Positions 56,208 through 64,000 of a stretch of DNA of 64,000 bases are shown piece after piece. The notes beneath the pieces are model-generated. The model was given only the letters and a program-made list of their open reading frames with translations. It had not been told where the DNA came from and searched no databases. This stretch comes from Plotosus lineatus (taxonomy: Eukaryota; Chordata; Actinopteri; Siluriformes; Plotosidae). Both the position numbers and the translations under genes were made by a program. The stretch spans positions 32,199,001-32,263,000 of the forward strand of contig CM045733.1 in NCBI GenBank assembly GCA_024760905.1. The letters are read 5' to 3'. Position 1 is the stretch's first letter. The number at the start of each line of letters is the position of its first letter.

Positions 56208-56858
56208 TCTCAGAGGATTAGATTTTAAAATATGTCTTTTTTTGGCTCTCTTAGTCAAAAAGGTTCCTGACCCCTGTTCTAGAACAACACATGCGCCCAT
56301 CCAGACATCGTCTCTTTTAGAGAAGACCTTGCATTTTTCAATATGATAATGCCAGACCACAGGTAATACACTAATTACAACATCATGGCTGCATAGGAAA
56401 AGGATCCGGGTATTGAAATAGCCAGCCTGCAGTCCAGATCTTTCACCAATTGATATCATTTGGCACATCATAAAGAGGAAGGTGCAACAAAAAAGGCTCA
56501 AGACAGTTGAACAGTTCAAGGCCTGTATTAGACAAGAATGGGACAGCATTCCTATTTCTAAACTTTAGAAACTTGTCTCCTCGGTCTCCAGATGTTGCAG
56601 ACTGTGTAAAAAGAACGGATGCCTCACAGTGGTGAAAATTTCCTCGTCCCAACTTTTTTGAGATTTGTTGACACCATGAAATTTAAAATCAACATATTTT
56701 TCCATTAAAATGATACGTTTTCTCAGTTTAAACTTTTGACCCTGTCATCTATGTTCTAATCGGAATAAAATATTGAAAGTTGGCACTTCCACATCATTGC
56801 ATTCAGTTTTTATTCACAATTTGTATAGTGTGGTTACTTTTTTGGAGTCCGGTTTGTA

Positions 56859-57390
56859 CTTGTGCTCTAGTAATTAATAAGGAAATAATTCAACTATTGA
56901 AGATGAGGACACATTGATAAGGTTAACTGCTAAATAATGAGAAGAAACTATTTTAACAAATCTCCCTCATCATGCTTCTCTCTCTCTCTCTCTCTCTCGC
57001 TCTCTCTCTCACACTTTCCCTCCCCCTTTCTTTCGCACAGCAGAGCTGTCTCCATGGTAACACACATTCTGTCCGCCTCAGTGAAGAGTAAACAAAGATG
57101 TGGGCAGGTTGGAACCATCATCTAAAGTCGTCCACTGAATCTGATTATCTATAAATTCCTTTTCAATGATTTTTTTTTATTATTTGATAGATCATCACAA
57201 TGGTGCAAAGTTCAACAATTACAAGGATCACAAGTTTATATGAGCAGAGTGATGTGTAGTGAAAACTACACAGTGCAATACACAACACTGCAAAACTAAT
57301 CCATATAGGATACCCATCCATTTGCTCCTCTGGACTGTGTGGATGGACAGTGTGTCAGTACTGCTCACTGAAGTTTATTCTTCCTTTCTT
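56859..57390. other. Unassigned, with (CT)n
   Basis: CT microsatellite at 56978-57012; otherwise no feature recognised. Confidence 0.5.
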
Positions 57391-57394
57391 CAAG

Positions 57395-57535
57395 TTTCTG
57401 TCAGTATGTTTCTGCCCTCTGAAGACCTTGTGAGCTGTCCAGGGTGTACTCTGCCCTTGCCCAGAGTCAGCTGAGATGGACACCAGCCTCCACGCAACCC
57501 TAATTAGAATTAAGTGGCTCAGAAAATGAAAATGA
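57395..57535 (+). repeat. SINE tail of L2-like type
   Basis: GTCAGTATGTTTCTGCCCTC (end of B body), GTGTACTCTGCCCTTGCCCA, CCCTAATTAGAATTAAGTGG and (AATG). Confidence 0.8.
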
Positions 57536-58535
57536 ATATGAGCTCAACATGTGGGTAAACACATTGTAGGACTCCCTTTGTTAATACTATGGTAAATATT
57601 TGGTAAAACTTAAATGAGAGCAGAGCTTCCCTTTTGGCTTTCGAGCAGCTGCAACTGGTGTGGCTGTGCTCCCTTTCTATAGCTCATTTGTTCCAAACCA
57701 ACAAGCTACAATCTGGTGCAGTCAGCAAGATCAACTGTGCAATTGCAGAGATGTTGTATCCCCACCCCCTTTGGTTTTAGTTCACCAAATTGTATTATAC
57801 AGAGGGTACTGTGTTGTATAGTGTTATACTTGGCAGCTCTACCTCGTGTGTTTCCAATTATTTTATTATTTTCTTCTATGGAAATGTCAACAGTGAGTTG
57901 AGCTTACCCATTGATAATAATTTGTTCTAGGAATTTTTGCTGCATTGCTCTGTGTGTCTACAAGTCTTACTATTTTCATGTTGTAGATAATACAGGAGGC
58001 ATGCCATAGCATTCATTGCTATTTTGTGAGAATATACAGTGTTCTCAGTCTTATGTAGGCTTAAAGCAGGCTTTCCTTCCTTGGAAGTAACAATAAGACA
58101 AACCTCAATGGCATTAATATGTTTTTTGGAGAATTTTAGATGGTGGGCTTCTGACTGGATGCTCAGTGCACAGTTATAAGTCACAGTTATAGAGTGACGC
58201 TTTTGGTGAGCATGTATTGGATGGCGCTCTTTGAATGGAGCTGAAATCGGGATTGTTAGACATGCATAGGAAAGCAAACTGACAGGAACAGGGATGTGTA
58301 CTGGAGTACTAGGGATGATAGCTGGTCGGTTTTATGTACAAATGGGTTTCGATTACTAGTAACTTAGGAAAGGGCACACCCAAATGCTGGAAACTGCACA
58401 GAGTTTAGATCTCTATGAGTTGAAGGAGATGAGGTAGCCAATGACAAACAGATATGCATGCCTGTGGACTCCACACAATTTAATGCCAATACCAAAAGAG
58501 ATGCCTCCGTTCAACCAGCAGTATAAATGGGTACC
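57536..58535. other. No gene recognised
   Basis: No motif or named repeat; frame at 57927-58277 has no known domain. Confidence 0.5.
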
Positions 58536-58539
58536 AGTA

Positions 58540-58790
58540 TAAATATACTGTCACGGTAATCTCCGATGGACAACCATCCCATCCAGGATGAGTTGAACTC
58601 CTAATCGCTTCATGCTATGGAAACCGGGGATAAGCCTGATGAGCCACAATGGCTTGGGTGTAAAAAGCCCAAAGGACTTTACCTTACCAGAAGTGATACT
58701 GTGATGACCTGGGGAGGTGTCAAGGGTATACTATACCCCCGATCAGAGTCAGCTGTGACCCTAATTATGATTAAGAATGAATGAATGAAT
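58540..58790 (+). repeat. Possible SINE with L2-like tail
   Basis: The tail at 58705-58790 (GATCAGAGTCAGCTGTGACC, GATTAAGAATGAATGAATGA) is clear though shortened. The 58540-58700 part (GATGGACAACCATCCCATCC, GGAAACCGGGGATAAGCCTG) may be a head of another family, not identified. Confidence 0.5.
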
Positions 58791-58799
58791 CAGGAAAGA

Positions 58800-60293
58800 T
58801 GCTTTTCAACTTTTCTATATCAAGGATGCATTGACGGGAGCCCAGAGCCCATTGGTCCTCCACAATGATATACACAGGTTCCAGTTGTGAAGAAGGATCA
58901 GGCCGGGACTGCTTTTAATTGTTCATGAAAACAAATGCTATTCGGGCTTTTCAATGCACCATGCACTTTTAAGCAGCTAATGGACAGGTTGTTCAGGAAT
59001 TAGTTGTTGCTTTTACTACTGAACTTAGATGATATAGTGGTTTTCTCTGTACTGTGTTCCAGCATTTGGATAGGCTGAAAGGCCTTCTGAGCCAACCATA
59101 ACTGAAGGAGTTCAGAGAAGTGTGCTTTTGAGGTTTTTAACTTAGGTCATGTAATTTTTCCAGGGGTTGTAACTGGCTCTCGCAATTTTGTCACAAAAGT
59201 CAACCTGGTAAAGGCCCGTTGCAACTTTCAAGCTGCTCATTTTGGGGTATTGCTACTAATGGTGTGGGTAAGGGACTTGGCCAGTATAAAGGCGTTCTGC
59301 ACAAGCTGATGGTTGAGCTGAGTATGTACAAAGTCCTGAGGAGTGCGGCATTGAATGTTATATCTGCATGGTCTGCACAGTTCCAGAAAGTTTTAATGAA
59401 TTTAAGCAGAAGCTCCCCATGCACCTTATTATTAAAACCTCTACCTCTTACCCGGTGTATATCATGCACCTCTAACATATCATTCACTCTTCTGTGTATG
59501 TGTGACTATGTGTGAATATATATAACTCTGTAAATGTGTGAATATGTGCATAGATGTATAGGTGTATAAAGGATATGTGCATGTATATGTGTACATATAG
59601 GTATGTGGGCTGTATGGCTTAGTGTAGTTCATCAGTTGTCTTTTATGCACTTCCTTTTCATAACTGCTTCTAAACAAAGATCTCCTAAACTGATTTTCAT
59701 TGTTCATGCAACAGTTGACAATAAAATCTCTTTATATTTATCTTTATGCTGACTTCTCTTTTCCTCAGCCACAGAACTGCGATCCTGCAAGAATGATTGG
59801 ATGGTACACCCCATAGTATATATAAGCCAAGACCTCCATCCCAGAGAGAACAGCATCTCCAGCTAAAGGTCTATGAAGCCAGAGCCTGTTGTACCTGAGT
59901 GGCGCATGATTAGAAAATTTTGGAAAGATATGCCTGGGCACTATTGTGTGATCTTTATTGCATTCCTCACCTGTCTCTCCACCAATAAGCTTGACCTCAT
60001 TGAGGAGAGGTGGGCTGCACAATTGCCCCATTTGGTTTTGTTGGGAAGTGCCACTTAGGGAGAACTAATAAAAAACTAATTGAAATATTGACATTCTCAT
60101 TTGGTGATATGCCTGAGAATACAGCAGTCCAAAATGTCTGGTTACTGACAATTGCAATATGGATACTGGATACATTTGACCATGGAGGCAAAGCGATTGA
60201 CCTAATTAACATAAGCAGTTATGACTACATTGCCTGGCTGCTTCCCTCAGACATCTATTCTTTGTATTAGGCTGACATTTGGTTATCAGGGAG
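58800..60293. other. No gene recognised; possible LINE tail
   Basis: A (TATGTG)-rich stretch at 59510-59610 and GACAATAAAATCTCTTTATA at 59716 could be a LINE 3' end. Open frames at 59200-60270 show no known domain and I assign none. Confidence 0.4.
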
Positions 60294-60304
60294 GATCTGA
60301 GTCA

Positions 60305-60651
60305 TTCATTCATTAATTCATTTTCTGAACCACTTAATCCTAATTAGGGTTGCAGTGAGGATGGCACCCATGTCAGCCGACTCTGGGCAGGGGATACACC
60401 CAGGACAGCTTGCCAGATCATTGCAGGGGCAACACTCACACAAACATTCTCACTTAGGGCTGATTTGGAACAGCAAATTAACCTACTGGGCATGTTTTTG
60501 GACTGTGGGAGGATACTGTAGTACCAGGGGAAACCTTCAAGAGCACGGGGAGAACATGCAAACTCCACACAGAAACAGCCAAGCTGGGAATCGAACCCAG
60601 GACCATCTTGCTGTGAGGTGGACGTGCTAACCACTATGCTACCGTGCCGCA
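60305..60651 (-). repeat. SINE family A with L2-like tail
   Basis: Near-matching 11-bp flanks GATCTGAGTCA (60294-60304) and GATTTGAGGCA (60652-60662). Head on the minus strand: GCGGCACGGTAGCATAGTGG, GGGTTCGATTCCCAG (B box). Body with GTGTGGAGTTTGCATGTTC; tail on plus (CATT)n TTTTCTGAACCACTTAATCC. Confidence 0.92.
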
Positions 60652-60659
60652 GATTTGAG

Positions 60660-61480
60660 GCAATGAGTGAAAGGTTCATCCAAATCAAGAGGAATGCCAG
60701 GAGACATTTGCTCTAATGAGCAAAATTACCTTTGTCCCAGCCTTCCTGCTTTGGGTGCAGGTAATTAGTAACATTTCGCCTGTAGACCATATAAGTTGAA
60801 TATACAATTTGAGGATGCATCTGTCTGCAAGGTGTGTGTTTGTGAGGGCCCACCTTATACCTGGCTTCTGCCAATACCACTTTTCTAGTTCACCTACTTA
60901 TCTTGGATTGTCATGATTGGTGATTGTGTATTGTCTATATATGCTTGTTTTAGTGGACATCATAGCATAACAGTTGAGAATTTGTTTGAATTTCCAGTGT
61001 GTGTGTCTGTGTGTGTGTGTGTGTGTGGGGGTTGTTTGTTTGTTTGTTTTGTTTTGTTTTTGCCAGACATGTTAATTAATTTTTTATTTTATTTTTGTGG
61101 CTTGAGAGCTTTGCTTGACTTGTATTGCAAAATTATTAATAGTATTATTTATAATATCCCCTAACTTAACAATACTCTCCTTATTTTTGTATGTCTCTTT
61201 TTTTCTTTTGTGAAGCTTGGTCTTTTGTTTGCCAAAGATTTTTTTTTTTTTTTGCTGAGTTCCCTGGAGTCGAGAAAGTGGGTCTTTCTTACTGTATTTT
61301 TTTAATGTAATCACTTTTGCTGATGTCTGTGGGTGTGAACAGATTTATATCTTCCCTTTATCTACTTGACTACCTCTCCCTTTTGAGTAAACCTCTTTCC
61401 TCACCCTCAGCTTAAGTAATCTAGAATTAGTCAGAATCTGTATGCATTTGTATTGATACTTCCCTCTAAAAGATAAGCAG
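60660..61480. other. No gene recognised
   Basis: Holds a short (GT)n at 61008-61026 and T-rich runs. No domain seen. Confidence 0.5.
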
Positions 61481-61489
61481 ACCACAACC

Positions 61490-62225
61490 ATTTATTCATC
61501 CCTGCATTTTCTTAATTCAACTGCCACAGGAGTCTGGAGCCGATCTCACTTTGGACAAAGGAGGGGTACACCTTGGATAGTTTGTCTGTCCATCGCAAGA
61601 CAGACACATACACAGCTATTGACAAACCTATGGTGAAACTGGAAGCTTAATGTCCATGTTTTTCTAGAGAAACTGGAGTACAGACACTCCCAGACTTACG
61701 TTCATTAGTTTTACGTATTTTTCAATTTTACGTTTTTTTTTAAAAGGAGTTTAGCATGCTCTCTGTAGTACGAGACGTACCCACGTAGTACGCTGACGTA
61801 ATACGCTACTTCCGCATGACGCTGCGTCCATTGTTTACAAACGACAGACTGAATGTGCCCCTCCTTCTTCCCAGTTCACCATTTTGTTAAGACGTCGTCT
61901 CTGTGATCTTTGTGTTTACACTGTTTTGCGGACTTTTGTAACCATAAGCAAATATGGTTGGTCAGAAGCATAAGCCTACTAGTGATAGTGGTAATCAGAA
62001 AAAGCGGCAAGCCATCTCGTTAGAAATGAAGATGGCTATTATCAAGAAAATCAATGCTGGTGGAAAACATGTGAGTGTTGCACATTTCTTCCAAATGGCT
62101 CCGTCGATCATTTTCACTTTACGTTCGGCCGTCTGAAACCGAACTAAAACGTAAGTTGGGGAGCGTCTGTACCTGGAAGAAATCCCCACACGCATGGGGA
62201 GAACATGCAAACACACAGAATCATA
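61490..62225 (-). repeat. Old SINE family A interrupted by Tigger T2
   Basis: Plus-strand pieces GCCGATCTCACTTTGGACAA (tail side) and, beyond the insertion, CGCATGGGGAGAACATGCAA (body). When 61681-62171 is removed the body reads AACTGGAGTACCTGGAAGAA, so the Tigger entered at TA. Confidence 0.78.
61681..62169 (+). mobile_element. Tigger-like element T2
   Basis: 489 bp with TA on both sides (61679-61680, 62170-62171). Ends CAGACACTCCCAGACTTACG and, from the right, CAGACGCTCCCCAACTTACG. Encodes MVGQKHKPTSDSGNQKKRQA, ISLEMKMAIIKKINAGGKHV and FFQMAPS (HTH part), then jumps to the right end. Same family as T1, opposite orientation, with a larger deletion. Confidence 0.88.
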
Positions 62226-62373
62226 GCTATAAATGAGCTATAGATGTTCCATTGTTGCGATGACGGAGGCATTTGAAGTTGTTTTTACAGACTTTGTGCT
62301 TACCAGTGGGATGTAATATTTCAGTGTTATGTTTCTGAGACAGGCCAGCACTCTTATTTTCATTCCTTTTTGA

Positions 62374-63010
<637 letters not shown>

Positions 63011-63020
63011 ATAATAATAA

Positions 63021-63435
63021 TAGCGTAGGCCTCCGTCAGTCCCGAAGGACTATGGCTGCGCTCTGGCCAGTATCCCGACTGGTGATACTCCCCAGTGCAC
63101 AGAGCCTGGGTAGGGAGTAATGAGGGACAGGCTGTTACCCAAGCAGCAAGTCCCCCCCTGTCTCGGCGCCACCGGAAGGATCCAATGGAAAGGCAAGTGC
63201 CGATACGACTGGGTTCCAGTGCCGCTGCAGGAGAGAAACTACGGTCAATTTAGAACGGCCAATTAACCTACAGTGCACGTCTTTGGATTGCGGGGGAAAC
63301 CGGAGCACCCGGAGGAAACCCGCACAAGCACGGGGAGAACATGCAAACTCCACACAGAAACGCCCAGGCCGGGAATCGAACCCGGGCCTTCTTGCTGTGA
63401 GGCGGACGTGCTAACCACTACGCCACCGTGCCGCC

Positions 63436-63437
<2 letters not shown>
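63021..63437 (-). repeat. SINE family A with hairpin-bearing non-L2 tail
   Basis: Minus strand: GGCGGCACGGTGGCGTAGTG, TAGTGGTTAGCACG (A box), GGGTTCGATTCCCGG (B box), GTGTGGAGTTTGCATGTTCT, then a long tail with GCACTGGGGAGTATCACCAG and AGTCCTTCGGGACT (63038-63051), ending in (TTA)n. The youngest-looking A copy in the window. Confidence 0.92.

Positions 63438-63474
<37 letters not shown>
63438..63474. repeat. (AAT)n microsatellite
   Basis: AAT run next to the SINE head; the SINE tail at its other side is also AAT-rich. Confidence 0.95.
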
Positions 63475-63475
<1 letters not shown>

Positions 63476-63511
63476 AACCTTTTAAAAATATATTTACTGA
63501 ATTTAAAGCAG

Positions 63512-63834
63512 GGAAGCACAGTGGGGTAGTGATTAGTTCACAGCATGAAGGTCCTGGGTTCGATTCCCAGCTTGGGCATTTCTATGTGGAGTTCATATTT
63601 TCTCCCTCAGCTTGCGTGGGTGTTCTCCAGGTACTGTACTCTGATTCCCTCTCTCAGTCCAAAAACATTCACATTACACATAGGTCCCAAAGTGTGAGTG
63701 TTTGTGTGTTTGTCAGCCTTGTGATGGCCTTGGTGAGCCATCCAGAGTGTACCCCACCCTCGCCCAGAGTTGGCTAAGATGGATGCCAGCCTCCCTGTAA
63801 GTCCAATTAGGATTAAGTGGTTCAGAAAACGAAT
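63512..63834 (+). repeat. SINE family A with L2-like tail
   Basis: Head GCACAGTGGGGTAGTGATTA and GGGTTCGATTCCCAG, body TATGTGGAGTTCATATTTTC, tail GTACCCCACCCTCGCCCAGA and TAGGATTAAGTGGTTCAG. Confidence 0.9.
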
Positions 63835-64000
63835 GGATTTAAAGCATTTTTAGACGAGGGCAGTTTAGGGTGTGTGTGCTACTCGTGTACTGCAAAGTCT
63901 CGCAAAAATGATGATCAGCTGATGCACATCTTCTACCTTGATTATCTGTGTAGATTAGGACCAGAATTATTAAAATTCTTTGCAGAGCATTTCGCTGACT
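63835..64000. other. No gene recognised
   Basis: Window end; nothing seen. Confidence 0.5.

Larger units (their letters stand above)
52049..56276 (+). mobile_element. hAT element split by RTE#6
   Basis: Perfect 8-bp TSD TTCTAGAA. Ends CAGGGGTCAGGGAAACTATG and, from the right, CAGGGGTCAGGAACCTTTTT. Contains a hAT dimerisation-domain remnant near the left and RTE#6 in the right part. The element was itself already internally deleted: only about 1 kb is its own. Confidence 0.92.
51396..56660 (+). pseudogene. Tc1 transposase pseudogene in two halves
   Basis: First half from ATG 51396 (MGRGLPISSPLRKKIVE), HTH-like part (IMQIFRESGTISVHKGQGRK), first Asp in VLWSDKSRFEVLYGK. It is cut by the hAT just after a codon run reading YIQVL-type sequence near 52040. 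Second half from 56277: EQHMRPSRH, CIFQYDNARP (second Asp), DLSPIDIIWHIIKRK (third acidic residue, Asp where Tc1 proteins normally have Glu). Several stops and frameshifts as well. Confidence 0.88.
51051..56856 (+). mobile_element. Tc1-like DNA transposon (copy B), split by hAT
   Basis: TA on both sides (51049-51050, 56857-56858). Long inverted repeats of about 200 bp: CAAACCAGATTCCAAAAAAG at the left and CAAACCGGACTCCAAAAAAG read from the right. Transposase on the plus strand, interrupted at codon level by a 4.2-kb hAT element (52049-56276). Without it the element is about 1.6 kb, a normal Tc1 size. Confidence 0.92.

Noticed and set aside
59200..60270. Cluster of overlapping short frames that could be a small gene
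   Set aside because: No domain, no consistent codon pattern, frames of under 100 codons on both strands.

Overview
This window looks like a repeat-dense, AT-rich intergenic stretch of a fish genome, most likely a ray-finned fish. The basis is its repeat content: RTE, L2-like, Rex1-like and restriction-like-endonuclease (RLE) LINEs, Tc1, pogo/Tigger and hAT DNA transposons, two tRNA-derived SINE families ending in LINE-like tails and (AATG)n, and long AT, CA, GA, GATA and AAT microsatellites. I found no host protein-coding exon, rRNA or functional tRNA that I can support. Almost every long open frame belongs to a transposable element or is its antisense shadow.

Layout. 1-0.7 kb: L2-like reverse transcriptase fragment. 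3.4-7.2 kb: a hAT-like element holding a full-length RTE LINE (RTE#1) with a 20-bp target-site duplication (TSD) and one disabling frameshift in its coding region. 9.0-15.4 kb: two same-orientation, degraded copies of another endonuclease-type LINE (LINE-X). 15.8-16.3 kb: an inverted repeat with 15-bp minisatellite arms around a telomere-like core. 17.4-20.0 kb: a long inverted-repeat element stuffed with two SINEs, a Tigger-like element and microsatellites. 20.0-21.7 kb: two truncated RTE pieces and other scraps. 22-26.7 kb: SINEs and Rex1-like 3' tails. 27.1-28.7 kb: a dead Tc1 transposon. 30.4-32.9 kb: a dead RLE LINE. 33.0-37.0 kb: a candidate terminal-inverted-repeat (TIR) element containing RTE#4. 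37-38.9 kb: a SINE cluster.

39.6-47.4 kb is a Rex1-like LINE split by a hAT element (itself carrying RTE#5 and a tRNA-like SINE), a Tigger-like element and a SINE. 48.4-51 kb: a SINE and an L2-like LINE relic holding a 310-bp hAT MITE (small non-autonomous element). 51.05-56.86 kb: a Tc1 transposon whose transposase region is split by a hAT, which is itself split by RTE#6. 57-64 kb: mostly unassigned AT-rich DNA with SINEs, a second Tigger-like element inside an old SINE, and an AT/AG microsatellite.

How the parts relate. The autonomous-type elements here (RTE, L2-like, Rex1-like) appear to be the machinery whose 3' tails the SINEs copy. One SINE head occurs with an L2-like tail in some copies and with an RTE-derived tail in others. 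The nested insertions give a relative time order: Rex1, L2, Tc1 and hAT copies are older, and the full-length RTE copies are the latest layer. All four full-length RTE copies lie inside, or apparently inside, DNA transposons.
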